Position numbers and translations under genes: made by a program. Below are positions 1 through 8,521 of a stretch of 64,000 nucleotides of DNA, piece after piece. The first letter of the stretch is position 1, and each line of letters opens with the position of its first letter. This DNA comes from Actinomycetota bacterium (GTDB lineage: Bacteria > Actinomycetota > Thermoleophilia > Solirubrobacterales > Solirubrobacteraceae), in contig JAFDWH010000019.1 in assembly GCA_018268595.1 (NCBI GenBank), forward strand, positions 124,001 to 188,000, written 5' to 3'. The notes below the pieces were generated by a model. It worked only from the letters and a program-made list of their open reading frames with translations. It made no database searches and was not told the DNA's origin.

Positions 1-15
1 GACATCGTCGACTGA
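1..15 (+). CDS. C-terminal tail of the gene upstream of rimM (partial)
   Basis: The first five codons read D-I-V-D-stop and end three bases before the GTG of rimM. In many bacteria a KH-domain RNA-binding protein or ribosomal protein S16 precedes rimM, so this is probably the end of such a gene, but four residues cannot identify it. Confidence 0.3.
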   Translation, partial: DIVD

Positions 16-18
16 GCC

Positions 19-516
19 GTGGCCGACGACCTGCTGCACGCGGGCCGGGTCGGCAGACCGCACGGGCTTGACGGCAGCTTCCACGTGACCCGTCCCCAGT
101 CGGTGCTGCTCGCCGCCGGCCGCCGGCTGCTCGTCGGCGACGGCGAGGACGAGATCGTCCGCCGCGCCGGCACCGACGCACACCCGATCCTGCGGCTCGC
201 GAGCTGCACGACGCGCACCCAGGCGGAGGCGCTGCGCGGCCGCGACCTGCTCGTGCCGGCCGACGAGGCGCCCGAGCTGGAGGAGGACGAGTGGTGGCCC
301 GAGGAGCTGGAGGGCTGCGCCGTCCACGACGGCGCGCGCGAGGTCGGCACGGTCCGGCGCCTGCTCGCGCTGCCGTCCTGCGAGGTGCTCGAGGTCGCGC
401 GGCCGGCGGGCGCCGGCGGCGAGCTGCTCGTCCCGCTGATCCACGACGCCGTCCGCTCGGTCGACGTCGAGGCGCGGCGGATCGAGATCGACCTCGCGTT
501 CCTGGGGGAGAGATGA
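19..516 (+). CDS. rimM: 16S rRNA processing protein RimM
   Basis: RimM is a ribosome maturation factor that binds S19 and helps process 16S rRNA in the 30S head. The 165-residue protein has the typical start (AGRVGRPHGLDGSFHV), an N-terminal beta-barrel, the WWPEEL segment entering the PRC-barrel half, and an ending with the LLVPLI and IEIDL blocks. Length fits the family. GTG is the start because the upstream frame closes just before it. It precedes trmD and rplS in the usual order and its stop overlaps a 19-codon mini-ORF that leads into trmD. Confidence 0.95.
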   Translation: MADDLLHAGRVGRPHGLDGSFHVTRPQSVLLAAGRRLLVGDGEDEIVRRAGTDAHPILRLASCTTRTQAEALRGRDLLVPADEAPELEEDEWWPEELEGCAVHDGAREVGTVRRLLALPSCEVLEVARPAGAGGELLVPLIHDAVRSVDVEARRIEIDLAFLGER

Positions 517-572
517 CCCCGCGCCCCCGCCGCTCCGCCATCGCCCGCCGCGCCGCCACCGCACGCGCCTGA
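513..572 (+). CDS. 19-residue basic mini-ORF bridging rimM and trmD
   Basis: An ATG at 513 overlaps the rimM stop in an ATGA arrangement. The frame runs 19 codons (MTPRPRRSAIARRAATARA) and ends in a TGA at 570-572 whose last base is the first base of the trmD ATG. A purine-rich GGGGGAG lies two bases before the ATG. The peptide is arginine-rich and matches nothing I recognise. It may exist only to carry ribosomes from rimM to trmD across what would otherwise be a 55-base gap; chance is also possible. Confidence 0.35.
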   Translation: MTPRPRRSAIARRAATARA

Positions 573-1288
573 TGCAGATCGACGTCTTCACGCTCTTCCC
601 CGAGGCGTTCGACTGGTTCCGCAACCAGCGCCACGTGACCAACGTGCTCGCGCACGGCCACGCGCTCGACTGCGTCGACTACCGCGACACGACGCCGCTG
701 ACCGGCGGGCAGGTCGACGACATGCCGTTCGGCGGCGGCGCCGGGATGGTGCTGCGCGTCGACGTCGTCGAGGCTGCGCTGCGCGCCCGCTACGACATCG
801 ACCCGGTCGAGCTGCGCGCGCGTCGGCGCGTGATCGCGCTCGCGCCGAGCGGCCGCCTGCTGGACGACGCGCTCGTCGACGAGCTGGCGGCCGAGCCGGC
901 GCTGACGCTGCTGTGCGGGCGCTATGAGGGCTTCGACGAGCGCATCGTCGAGCACTTCGCGACCGAGTCGGTCTCGATCGGCCGCTACGTGCTGGCCGGG
1001 GGGGAGCTGGCGGCGATGGTCGTCGCGGACGCGGTGCTGCGCAAGCTGCCGGGCGCGCTCGGCCACGAGCACTCGGCGCTGGAGGAGTCCTACAGCGCCG
1101 CGCTCGAGGGCGCGCCCGAGTATCCGCACTACACGCGCCCGGCCGAGTGGCGTGGCTGGGGCGTGCCGGAGGTCCTGCTGTCCGGCCACCACGCGCGCGT
1201 CGAGGAGTGGCGCCGCGAGCAGAGCCGGCTGCGCGCCCGGGCCGAGCGCGACGCGCACGACGCCGCCCGTGCCGGGCGACGCCCATGA
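572..1288 (+). CDS. trmD: tRNA (guanine-37-N1)-methyltransferase TrmD
   Basis: TrmD methylates G37 next to the anticodon using S-adenosylmethionine and so prevents +1 frameshifting. This 238-residue protein has the SPOUT trefoil-knot signatures: the N-terminal DVFTLFPE, the MPFGGGAGMV loop, LCGRYEGFDER, and the knot segment SIGRYVLAGGELAAM. The C-terminal domain holds the YTRP and WRGWGVPEVLLSG motifs. The start overlaps the stop of the preceding mini-ORF by one base, implying coupled translation. The last codons lie inside a perfect hairpin. Confidence 0.96.
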   Translation: MQIDVFTLFPEAFDWFRNQRHVTNVLAHGHALDCVDYRDTTPLTGGQVDDMPFGGGAGMVLRVDVVEAALRARYDIDPVELRARRRVIALAPSGRLLDDALVDELAAEPALTLLCGRYEGFDERIVEHFATESVSIGRYVLAGGELAAMVVADAVLRKLPGALGHEHSALEESYSAALEGAPEYPHYTRPAEWRGWGVPEVLLSGHHARVEEWRREQSRLRARAERDAHDAARAGRRP

Positions 1289-1301
1289 CGCCGCCCGGCA
1301 C
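1269..1301 (+). terminator. Perfect 10-bp hairpin spanning the trmD stop codon
   Basis: GTGCCGGGCG at 1269-1278 is the exact reverse complement of CGCCCGGCAC at 1292-1301, with a 13-base loop holding the trmD TGA (1286-1288). There is no T-run, so it may be a weak terminator, a processing site or an mRNA stabiliser separating trmD from the more abundantly needed rplS. Confidence 0.45.
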
Positions 1302-1383
1302 GCCCGGCGCGCTCCGCATCCCGATCCGGCCTCGTCCGGCGCGGACCCGCCCGGTCACGACGCCCCCCGCTGAGCGTCTCCGC

Positions 1384-1416
1384 TACCATTGCGCAGCCGG
1401 CGGCCACGAGGCCGCC
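1384..1416 (+). promoter_or_regulatory. rplS promoter box and 5' leader hairpin
   Basis: A TACCAT box at 1384-1389 resembles an actinobacterial -10 element. It is followed by a perfect 7-bp stem, GGCGGCC at 1399-1405 and GGCCGCC at 1410-1416, with an ACGA tetraloop. The stem ends 11 bases before the rplS ATG, where the ribosome would bind. No clear -35 is visible. Ribosomal protein leaders are often autoregulatory; whether this one binds L19 is inference. Confidence 0.4.
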
Positions 1417-1427
1417 ACTTCTACGCT

Positions 1428-2021
1428 ATGAGCACGGTCATCGAAAGTCTCGAGCGCGCGCAACTGCGCCGCCTTCCCTCCTTCGACGCGGGTGATCGCG
1501 TCCGCGTCCACTTCCAGGTGATCGAGGGCACGCGTCGCCGCACGCAGGTCTTCGAGGGCGTCGTCATCAAGCGCCAGGGCCACGGCGTGCGCGAGACCTT
1601 CACGGTCCGCAAGCAGTCGTTCGGCGTCGGCGTCGAGCGCACGTTCCCGCTGCACTCGCCGAAGATCGAGAAGATCGAGGTGGCGGCCCGCGGCGAGGTG
1701 CGGCGCGCGAAGCTCTACTACCTGCGCGGCCGCGTCGGCAAGCGCGCCCGCGTGCGCGAGCGCCGCTCGATCGGGCCCGAGGAGGTCGTCGAGCGCGAGC
1801 TGCTGCACGCGGCGGTGCCCGACGAGCCCGAGGCCGCCGAGCCGGAGATCGCCGACGCCGAGGCGCTCGCCGCCGACGCGGCGACGGAGGCCCCCGAGGT
1901 CGAGACGCCCGCTGTGCCCGAGGCCGAGGTCGCCGACGCTCCCGCAGCCGACTCCGCCGAGACTGACGCGCCCGCCGAGGCCGAGGCCCCGGCCGAGGCA
2001 TCCGACTCCGCCGACGAGTGA
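1428..2021 (+). CDS. rplS: Large ribosomal subunit protein L19 with acidic C-terminal extension
   Basis: L19 sits at the 30S-50S interface. Residues 1-115 match the family, with [51 protein letters not shown] and the [15 protein letters not shown] tail. The family is normally about 115 residues; this protein has 197, the extra 80 being a low-complexity run of Ala, Glu, Asp and Pro with almost no basic residues. The ATG at 1428 was chosen because it gives the conserved N-terminus and lies after the leader hairpin. The stop overlaps the GTG of lepB by four bases. Confidence 0.95.
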   Translation: MSTVIESLERAQLRRLPSFDAGDRVRVHFQVIEGTRRRTQVFEGVVIKRQGHGVRETFTVRKQSFGVGVERTFPLHSPKIEKIEVAARGEVRRAKLYYLRGRVGKRARVRERRSIGPEEVVERELLHAAVPDEPEAAEPEIADAEALAADAATEAPEVETPAVPEAEVADAPAADSAETDAPAEAEAPAEASDSADE

Positions 2022-2638
2022 AGCGCAAGTCGGGCGCCGGCTCGCTGCTGGAGCTCGTGCTCGTCGTCGCCGTCGCGCTCGGCATCGCACTCGTCGTCCA
2101 GGCGTTCGTCGTCAAGCCGTACCGCATTCCCAGCGGCTCGATGGAGCCCACGCTCGCGGTCGGCGAGCGCGTGATCGTCAACCGCATCGGCAACCGCTTC
2201 GGCGCGCCCGGCGTCGGCGACATCGTCGTCTTCCACCCGCCGCGCGGTGCCGACACGAACGAGTGCGGCAACGCCGGTCAGGGACCGTTCTACGAAGGGC
2301 CGGGCAGCCGCCGGCCCTGCGACAGGCCGACCGCCACGCGCTCGGACCAGAACTTCATCAAGCGCGTCGTCGGCCTCCCCGGCGACCGCATCGCCGTCCG
2401 CGACGGCCACGTCGTGCGCAACGGCGTCGAACAGCGCGAACCGTACATCCGCGCGTGCGGCGGCGGGCCCGACTGCAACCTCGGCGCGGTGACCGTGCCG
2501 CCGGGCCACTACTTCATGATGGGCGACAACCGCGGCGCCTCCGACGACAGTCGCTACTGGGGACCCGTCCCACGCAGCTGGATCATCGGGGACGCGTTCT
2601 TCAGCTACTGGCCGCCCAAGCAGTTCGGCCTGCTCTGA
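2018..2638 (+). CDS. lepB: Signal peptidase I
   Basis: Type I signal peptidase removes signal peptides from exported proteins at the outer face of the membrane. The 206-residue protein has one N-terminal membrane helix (about residues 9-32), the catalytic Ser41 in PSGSMEPTL, the general-base Lys115 in [11 protein letters not shown] and the MGDNR box. Between them is a loop with Cys83 and Cys101 and a further CGGGPDC, as in other actinobacterial enzymes, perhaps for a disulfide outside the cell. The GTG start overlaps rplS by four bases. The last codons and stop form the left arm of a long inverted repeat. Confidence 0.95.
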   Translation: MKRKSGAGSLLELVLVVAVALGIALVVQAFVVKPYRIPSGSMEPTLAVGERVIVNRIGNRFGAPGVGDIVVFHPPRGADTNECGNAGQGPFYEGPGSRRPCDRPTATRSDQNFIKRVVGLPGDRIAVRDGHVVRNGVEQREPYIRACGGGPDCNLGAVTVPPGHYFMMGDNRGASDDSRYWGPVPRSWIIGDAFFSYWPPKQFGLL

Positions 2639-2749
2639 GCACCGCCTCGGCGTGCCTGGCGGCGTCATCAGTCGCTCGCCTGCGTGTGCAGGCCACGCTC
2701 CCTGCTTCCTTGCCAGGCACGCCGATCCGGCGCTCACAGCAGGCCGAAC
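2623..2749. repeat. 127-bp nested inverted repeat covering the lepB stop
   Basis: The left arm 2623-2644 (end of lepB, its TGA and six further bases) is matched by its reverse complement at 2728-2749 with 20 of 22 positions identical. Inside, GCGTGCCTGGC (2650-2660) pairs perfectly with GCCAGGCACGC (2712-2722), and CCTGC/GCAGG (2679-2683/2688-2692) forms the tip. The whole could fold as one long hairpin in RNA or a cruciform in DNA. It fills most of the gap between lepB and rnhB. Confidence 0.7.
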
Positions 2750-2795
2750 CCGGGTGCGCGCCACGCCATCTTCCCCGCGCGGTAGAACTCGCTCG

Positions 2796-3476
2796 ATGAG
2801 CGCGACCGCCAGCCCTCCGCGCAGACGTAGAGCGAGACCGCGCCCGCCGGCCCGCAAGCTGTTCGCGTTCGACCGCGCGCTCGGCGCGCGCTTCGTCGCA
2901 GGCGCCGACGAGGCCGGCCGCGGCTGCCTCGCCGGTCCGCTCGTCGCGGCCGCCGTGCTGTTCGACTACGAGCGGCTGCGGCCGGCGGACGTGCGGGTGC
3001 TCGCGGCGCTCAACGACTCCAAGCAGCAGACTGAGGCGCGCCGCGAGGAGCTGTACCCGCTGATTCTGCGGCTCGCCGCCGACGTGGCCGTCGTCTCGCG
3101 CTGCGCGCCGGGCATCGACCGCCGCGGCCTGCACAAGACGAACCTCGCGGCGCTGCGTGACGCGCTGCGGCGTGTCGCGCGCGACGGCTGCGTCTGCCTG
3201 ACGGACGGCTTCCGCGTCGGCGCCGTCGGCCACGAGCAGCGCGCCGTCGTCGGCGGCGACGCGACGAGCGCCGCGATCGCGGCCGCGTCGGTGATCGCGA
3301 AGGTCACGCGCGACCGCTACATGCGCCGCGCGGACGCGCTGCACCCCGGCTGGGAGTTCGCCGGCCATGTCGGCTACGCGACGCCGGAGCACCGGGCCGC
3401 GATCGAGCGCCTCGGCGTCTCGCCGCTGCATCGGCGCTCGTTCCAGAGCATCGCCTACCAGCAGCTCACGCTCTGA
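2796..3476 (+). CDS. rnhB: Ribonuclease HII
   Basis: RNase HII cuts RNA in RNA-DNA hybrids and removes single misincorporated ribonucleotides. The 226-residue protein opens with about 25 basic residues and then GADEAGRGCLAGPLVAAAV, the motif carrying the first catalytic Asp and Glu. LNDSKQ, the TDGFRV Asp, a KVTRD block and GHVGYATPEH follow in the normal order. ATG 2796 was preferred over in-frame starts further upstream, which would run into the inverted-repeat region. Confidence 0.93.
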   Translation: MSATASPPRRRRARPRPPARKLFAFDRALGARFVAGADEAGRGCLAGPLVAAAVLFDYERLRPADVRVLAALNDSKQQTEARREELYPLILRLAADVAVVSRCAPGIDRRGLHKTNLAALRDALRRVARDGCVCLTDGFRVGAVGHEQRAVVGGDATSAAIAAASVIAKVTRDRYMRRADALHPGWEFAGHVGYATPEHRAAIERLGVSPLHRRSFQSIAYQQLTL

Positions 3477-3500
3477 CGGCGCGGCCCGCAGGCGCGTCGG

Positions 3501-3869
3501 TCAGAACGCGCCCTCGAGGTGCTCCAGCGCCACGAGCCGCCCACGCGCGTCGATCGTCACGCCGATCGCGTCGAAGCGCAGCTCGGGCGTGCGCGGGCGG
3601 TCATCCCGCGCCTGGAGCCACGCGGCGGCCATGCGCCGCAGGCGACGGCACTGCGCCTCGCGCAGCCCCTCGAACGGGCTCGCCGCCCCGAGCCGGCGCG
3701 TCTTGACCTCGCAGAAGACGATGCGCTGCGCGTCAGCCGCGATCAGGTCGATCTCGCCCCAGCGCGTGCGGTGGTTGCGCGCGAGGACGGTGAGCCCGCG
3801 CCGCTCGAGATGCTCGGCGGCGAGTTGCTCCCCGACGCGGCCGAGGCGGTGACGCAGGTCGTTCGACAT
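3501..3869 (-). CDS. yraN: YraN-family endonuclease-like protein (UPF0102)
   Basis: This 122-residue protein is a member of the YraN family, which has the PD-(D/E)XK restriction-endonuclease fold and usually sits beside rnhB, comM and dprA. GEIDLIA followed by IVFCEVKTRR gives the D-ExK active-site pattern. The start ATG at 3869 fits the family N-terminus (RLGRVGEQLAAEHLERRG). It is convergent with rnhB and divergent from comM. The cellular role of the family is not firmly known; a link to DNA repair or uptake is inferred from context. Confidence 0.9.
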   Translation of the reverse strand: MSNDLRHRLGRVGEQLAAEHLERRGLTVLARNHRTRWGEIDLIAADAQRIVFCEVKTRRLGAASPFEGLREAQCRRLRRMAAAWLQARDDRPRTPELRFDAIGVTIDARGRLVALEHLEGAF

Positions 3870-4012
3870 GCCGGCGGAAGCTACGGCCGCCGTTGCGGTG
3901 CTCGTCCCGCGCTTTGCGTCGATTTGCAGCGGTTTTGGTGCAGGCGCGACCGCTCGAGATTCGTTGCGAAGCACGTGTCTGGCGCAACAGATCGGCTCGT
4001 AGCGTGGCCGGC

Positions 4013-5545
4013 ATGCTCGCCCGCGTCGTCACCTTCGCGATCGACGGCGTCGATCCGCGCCCCGTCTGGGTCGAGGTCGACATCCGCCCGGGACTGCCGG
4101 CCTTTCGCATCGTCGGCCTCGCCGACGCCGCCGTGCGCGAGGCGCGCGAGCGCGTCCGTGCGGCGATCCTGAACTCCCGCTTCGAGTTCCCCGCCCGGCG
4201 CATCACGGCCAACCTCGCGCCCGCGCACCTGCGTAAGGTCGGTCCCGGCTTCGACGCCGCGCTCGCCGTCGGGTTGCTCGCGGCGAGCGGCCAGTGCACG
4301 GGCGACGCGCTCGACCGCTGGGCCGTCTTCGGCGAGCTGTCGCTGTCGGGGATGCTGCGTCCCTGCCGCGGTGTGCTGGCGGTCGCGGAGGGCGCACGCC
4401 GCGCCGGCGTCCGCGGTCTGATCGTCCCGTCCGAGCGCGCCGCCGAGGCGGCGCTCGTCGAGGGGGTCGAGGTCGCGGCGGTGGCAGACCTGCGCGGTGT
4501 CGCGGCCGTGCTGGACGGCGGCGACGTGCCGCCGCCGCCGCCCGCCCCGGCACCGTCGGCGGCGCGCGTGCCCGGTGCCGAGGAGCCGGACCTGGCCGAC
4601 GTGCGCGGTCACGAGCTGCCGTTGCGCGCCCTCGAGATCGCGGCCGCGGGCGCCCACAACCTGCTGCTCGAGGGGCCGCCGGGCAGCGGCAAGACGATGC
4701 TGGCACGCCGTCTCCCGGGACTGCTGCCCCCGCTGACGCGCGCAGAGGCGATCGAGGTCACGCGGATCGAGAGCGTCGCGGGGATCGGACGCGGCGACGG
4801 CCTCGCCGTCCGGCGCCCCTTCCGTGCCCCGCACCACACGATCTCGCCGGCGGGGCTCGTCGGCGGCGGGCGGCCGCCGGCGCCCGGCGAGGCGACGCTC
4901 GCGCATCACGGCGTGCTGTTCCTCGACGAGCTGTCGGAGTTCTCGCGCCCGGCGCTGGAGGCGCTGCGCCAGCCGATCGAGGACGGCGAGATCGCGATCG
5001 TACGCGGCCAGCAGGCATTGCGCTTCCCGACGCGCTTCGCGCTGGTGGCCGCGACGAACCCGTGTCCCTGCGGGTTCGCCGGCAGCGAGCGTCCGTGCCG
5101 GTGCGGCGAGCACGAGCTGGCGCGCCATCGCCGCCGTCTCAGCGGTCCGCTGTTGGACCGGATCGACCTGCTCGTGACGGTTGCGCGGCCGAGCGCGGCG
5201 GCACTCGGCCGCGCGCCTGTGACCGACTCCGCGACGGTGCGGCAGCGCGTGCTGGCGGCGCGCGAGCGCCAGCAGGCGCGGCTCGCCGCGACCTCCGCGC
5301 ACACGAACGCCCAGCTCGACGCGCGCCTGCTGCGCGCCCACGTGCGTCCCTCCGGCGCCACGCGCCGTGCGCTCGCGCAGGCGTACGACCGCGGCGACCT
5401 GAGCGCGCGCGGGCACGACCGCGTGCTGCGCGTCGCGCGCACGATCGCCGACCTCGCCGACCGCGACGCCGTACAGCTTGACGACGTCCTGCACGCGCTC
5501 GCACTGCGCACGCGCGAGGCGCCCGGCGCGGAGCTGGCCGCATGA
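4013..5545 (+). CDS. comM: ComM/YifB-family AAA+ ATPase (Mg chelatase-like)
   Basis: In transformable bacteria ComM is a ring helicase that promotes branch migration during uptake and recombination. The 510-residue protein has an N-terminal Lon-substrate-binding-like domain (from FAIDGVDPRPVWVEVDI), a Walker A GPPGSGKTMLARRLPG, a Walker B VLFLDELSEF, the cysteine-rich NPCPCGF...CRCGEHE insertion and a C-terminal helical domain. A TAGCGT box at 4000-4005 lies seven bases before the ATG. The stop overlaps dprA by four bases, supporting a shared DNA-processing role. Confidence 0.94.
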   Translation: MLARVVTFAIDGVDPRPVWVEVDIRPGLPAFRIVGLADAAVREARERVRAAILNSRFEFPARRITANLAPAHLRKVGPGFDAALAVGLLAASGQCTGDALDRWAVFGELSLSGMLRPCRGVLAVAEGARRAGVRGLIVPSERAAEAALVEGVEVAAVADLRGVAAVLDGGDVPPPPPAPAPSAARVPGAEEPDLADVRGHELPLRALEIAAAGAHNLLLEGPPGSGKTMLARRLPGLLPPLTRAEAIEVTRIESVAGIGRGDGLAVRRPFRAPHHTISPAGLVGGGRPPAPGEATLAHHGVLFLDELSEFSRPALEALRQPIEDGEIAIVRGQQALRFPTRFALVAATNPCPCGFAGSERPCRCGEHELARHRRRLSGPLLDRIDLLVTVARPSAAALGRAPVTDSATVRQRVLAARERQQARLAATSAHTNAQLDARLLRAHVRPSGATRRALAQAYDRGDLSARGHDRVLRVARTIADLADRDAVQLDDVLHALALRTREAPGAELAA

Positions 5546-6663
5546 GCGCGCGCACCGCGGGTGCCGCGGCCCCGTGCGCGGCCTGCCTGCGGCGCTCGTG
5601 GCTGATCGCGCGGCTCGCCGGGCACATCGAGGTGGCGTGGAGCGCGCGGCGCGGCCGCGCCGGGCTGCTGGCGCTGGAGGACCACGAGCTGATCGCGTCG
5701 CTCGCCGGCGACGCGCGCGCGGCGATCGTCGCCGAGTACGAGCGCTTCGACGCGGCTGCCGCGCGCGGCACCTGCGCACGCGCCGGGGTGCACGCGCTGT
5801 GCCGCTGCGACGCGCGCTACCCGGCGCCGCTGCACGACCTGCGCGACGCGCCCGCGGTGCTTTACGTCCGCGGCCGGCTCGCGCGCCTCGAGCACGCGCT
5901 CGCAAGCGACCGCGTGGCGATCGTCGGCGCGCGCCGCGCGAGCCCGTACGGCCTGGAGCAGGCTCGCGGCCTCGGGCGGGGGATCGCTGCGGCGGGCCTG
6001 ACCGTGGTGAGCGGCATGGCGCTCGGCATCGACGCGGCGGCCCACGTCGGCGCGCTCGACGCCGACGGGCTCACGCTCGCCGTGCTCGCCTGCGGCCCCG
6101 AGCAGGCATATCCGGCGAGCAAGCGGCGGCTGCACGCGCACATCGCCGCGACCGGCGCGGTCGTCGCGGAGCTGCCGCCCGGCACACCCCCGCGCCGCTG
6201 GTGCTTCCCCGCGCGCAACCGCATCATCGCGGCGCTGGCGCAGGCGACGGTCGTCGTCGAGGCGGGGGAGCGGTCGGGCTCGCTGATCACCGCCGGCCAG
6301 GCGGCCGACCTCGGCCGCGAGGTCGCGGCCGTGCCCGGCCTCGTGACGTCGCCGATGGCTGCGGGGACGAACGCGCTGATCGCCGACGGGGCGCAGCTCG
6401 TGTGCGGTGCCCAGGACGTGCTCGAGCTGCTGTTCGGGGCGGCCGCCCTGTCCCTGCTGCCGGCCGCCGCGGACGCGCGCACCGACGGGCTGGAAGCCGA
6501 CCTGCGCGCATTGCTGGAGCGCGTCGGCGCGGGCTGCGACACGGTCGTCGCGCTCGCCGCCGACGGCGCCGGGCTCGACGCCGTGCTCGCCGGGCTCGCG
6601 CAGCTGGAGCTGCGCGGCCTCGTCAGGCGCGGGCCCGGCGGACGCTACGCCGTCACCGCGTAA
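5542..6663 (+). CDS. dprA: DNA-processing protein DprA
   Basis: DprA binds incoming single-stranded DNA and loads RecA in natural transformation; it is also found in bacteria not known to be competent. The 373-residue protein has an N-terminal SAM-like helical region, a Rossmann-like core with [38 protein letters not shown] and ERSGSLITA, and a C-terminal winged-helix of about 60 residues. The ATG overlaps the comM stop in an ATGA arrangement, so the pair is translationally coupled. Confidence 0.95.
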   Translation: MSARTAGAAAPCAACLRRSWLIARLAGHIEVAWSARRGRAGLLALEDHELIASLAGDARAAIVAEYERFDAAAARGTCARAGVHALCRCDARYPAPLHDLRDAPAVLYVRGRLARLEHALASDRVAIVGARRASPYGLEQARGLGRGIAAAGLTVVSGMALGIDAAAHVGALDADGLTLAVLACGPEQAYPASKRRLHAHIAATGAVVAELPPGTPPRRWCFPARNRIIAALAQATVVVEAGERSGSLITAGQAADLGREVAAVPGLVTSPMAAGTNALIADGAQLVCGAQDVLELLFGAAALSLLPAAADARTDGLEADLRALLERVGAGCDTVVALAADGAGLDAVLAGLAQLELRGLVRRGPGGRYAVTA

Positions 6664-6670
6664 CGCGGCG

Positions 6671-6710
6671 CCGCCCGGACGCCAGCACCGCCGCACCTCG
6701 CACCGGGCGG
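6671..6710 (+). terminator. Hairpin after dprA
   Basis: CCGCCCGG (6671-6678) pairs perfectly with CCGGGCGG (6703-6710), just after the dprA stop and before the thiD promoter box. No T-run follows, so termination is only suggested. Confidence 0.35.
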
Positions 6711-6744
6711 GCGGCGCAGGCGGACACGCTCTAACCTGCGCGCC

Positions 6745-7608
6745 GTGACGACGCCCGAACCGCGCTTGCCGGCCGTGCTGTCGATCGCCGGCTCGGACTC
6801 CGGTGGCGGCGCGGGGATCCAGGCCGACCTGAAGGCGTTCGCCGCGTGCGGCGTGCACGGCATGACGGCGATCACGGCGATCACGGCGCAGAGCACCGTC
6901 GGCGTCGACGCGATCGGCGCGATCGAGCCGGAGCTGATCGTCGCGCAGGTGCGGGCCGTGCAGCGCGACATCGGCGTCGACGCGGTCAAGATCGGCATGC
7001 TCGGCACGGTCGAGACGATCGCTGCGGTCGAGCGCGCGCTCGACGAGTTGGTGCCGGGCACGCCGATCGTGCTCGACCCGGTGATGGTCGCCGAGTCCGG
7101 CGCGGAGTTGCTCGTGCGGGAGGCACGCTCGGCGCTCGTCGAGCGGCTGCTGCCGCGCGCGACCGTCGCGACGCCGAACCTGCCGGAGGCGCGCGCGATC
7201 GTCGCCGGCTCCGAGCGCGCGCGCGCGGTCGCCGGCGACGCCGACCCCGCGCAGCTCGACGCGCCCGCGCTGGCGCGCGCGATCCACGCGCTCGGGCCGC
7301 GCGCCGTCGTCGTCACCGGCGGCCACCGCGAGCGCGCGGCCGACGTCTTCTACGACGGCGAGATGCTCGCCGAGCTCCCCGGCGAGCGCTTCCCGGACGG
7401 CGCCGCGCACGGATCCGGCTGCACCCACTCGTCCGTGCTCGCCGCCCATCTCGCGCACGGCTTCGCGCCGCTCGACGCCGCGCGCGCGGCGAAGGCGATG
7501 GCCGCGTCGGCGGTCCGCGACGGGCTGCGCGAGATCGGCCACGGCCCCGGTCCGGTCGACGTCCTCGGCGTTCGAGCGCGCCGCCCGGACCCCGCGGACG
7601 GCACATAA
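6745..7608 (+). CDS. thiD: Hydroxymethylpyrimidine/phosphomethylpyrimidine kinase ThiD
   Basis: ThiD phosphorylates the pyrimidine moiety of thiamine twice, giving the diphosphate used by ThiE. The 287-residue ribokinase-fold protein shows [20 protein letters not shown], the VDAVKIGML and [11 protein letters not shown] blocks, TPNLPEA, and the anion-hole motif HGSGCTHSS carrying the catalytic Cys. The GTG start lies seven bases after a TAACCT box (6732-6737), consistent with a leaderless transcript. No other thiamine gene is in the window. Confidence 0.93.
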   Translation: MTTPEPRLPAVLSIAGSDSGGGAGIQADLKAFAACGVHGMTAITAITAQSTVGVDAIGAIEPELIVAQVRAVQRDIGVDAVKIGMLGTVETIAAVERALDELVPGTPIVLDPVMVAESGAELLVREARSALVERLLPRATVATPNLPEARAIVAGSERARAVAGDADPAQLDAPALARAIHALGPRAVVVTGGHRERAADVFYDGEMLAELPGERFPDGAAHGSGCTHSSVLAAHLAHGFAPLDAARAAKAMAASAVRDGLREIGHGPGPVDVLGVRARRPDPADGT

Positions 7609-7628
7609 GTCTCTGCCATAATCGGCAC

Positions 7629-7874
7629 ATGAAGTTCCTGCGCATGAAGCCGGGACATGGCGAGGTGCTGATCGCCGAGGGGGACGTCGAGGTGCGTGAG
7701 GACGAGGAGCGGCTGGTCGAGGCGTTCCGCGCTCAGCTCGACGCCGGCATGTGGGCCGCCGTCCCGCTCGACGGCCAGGGCCGCCGCACCGCGCAGCTCG
7801 CGCGCAGCTTCGCCGACGTCCCGCGCGACGCCGAGCGGGTGATCTTCTTCCCGCGGGCCGCGGGCGGGCGCTGA
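7629..7874 (+). CDS. Small conserved-looking protein of unknown function (81 aa)
   Basis: The 81-residue protein starts MKFLRMKPGHGEVLIAEGD and ends RVIFFPRAAGGR. It is acidic in the middle, has no membrane segment or cysteine, and has no family I recognise. A CATAAT box at 7617-7622 sits six bases before the ATG, which supports the start and a leaderless transcript. It stands alone between thiD and a membrane-anchored protein. Confidence 0.7.
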   Translation: MKFLRMKPGHGEVLIAEGDVEVREDEERLVEAFRAQLDAGMWAAVPLDGQGRRTAQLARSFADVPRDAERVIFFPRAAGGR

Positions 7875-7903
7875 CGATGCGAGCAGCCGGGTAGGGACCG
7901 GTC

Positions 7904-8521
7904 GTGCTGCTCGCGCTCGCCGCCACCGCGCTCGTCGTCGCCGCGCTGCTCGGCGAGGTGCTCGCACCGCAGCTCGGCGAGACGCTCGCGCGCCACCGCG
8001 CGCGTCGTCAGCTCGTGCCGGCGCCCGACTACGACCCCGGCCGCGAGCGGCGCGCCGAGGCGCGCGCCCGCCAGCTGCTGAAGTCGTGCGTGAACGAGGA
8101 GGAGTGGGCTATGTACCGCGACCTCGGCTTCGTGCGCGTGTGGGGGATGCAGGCCGAGCGCCCCGGTGAGCACGCGGCGACCGCCGGCACGCCGTACGCG
8201 TACCTGGTCTACCCGCACAAGCCGGTCCTCGCCTACCTGCCGCAGACCGGCCGCCTGCTGAACGAGTACTGCGTCGCGTTTCCCGACGAGACGCGGCCCT
8301 ACGGCAGCGCGCGCCTGCCGGACTCCGACGACGTGCTGGCGAAGTGGATGGCGCTGACGGGCGACGAGCGGAGGCTGATCGAGACGGCCAACCTGCACCT
8401 GCCGGGGCGTCAGCTCGACCCGCGTCAGGTCAAGCGGGATCTGTGGCGGCTGCGCCAGTGGGAGCGGGAGCGTGCCGCTCGCCCGGCGGCTCGCTCAGAA
8501 ACGCCTCCAGCAGCGCGTTGA
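7904..8521 (+). CDS. Membrane-anchored protein of unknown function
   Basis: A 205-residue protein with a single N-terminal hydrophobic helix (LLALAATALVVAALLGEVLA) followed by a soluble domain of about 170 residues. The soluble part contains NEEEWAMYRDLGFVRVWG and YAYLVYPHKPVLAYLP and ends in a basic, alanine-rich tail. I do not recognise the family. The GTG start is preceded by an AGGGA element. The last 92 bases overlap the 3' end of the convergent hydrolase gene, so one of the two ends may be shorter in reality. Confidence 0.7.
   Translation: MLLALAATALVVAALLGEVLAPQLGETLARHRARRQLVPAPDYDPGRERRAEARARQLLKSCVNEEEWAMYRDLGFVRVWGMQAERPGEHAATAGTPYAYLVYPHKPVLAYLPQTGRLLNEYCVAFPDETRPYGSARLPDSDDVLAKWMALTGDERRLIETANLHLPGRQLDPRQVKRDLWRLRQWERERAARPAARSETPPAAR

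Noticed and set aside
6846-7874. Fusion protein of thiD region and the 81-residue protein
   Set aside because: The upstream part is a shadow frame of thiD; the real protein starts at ATG 7629 after its own -10 box.
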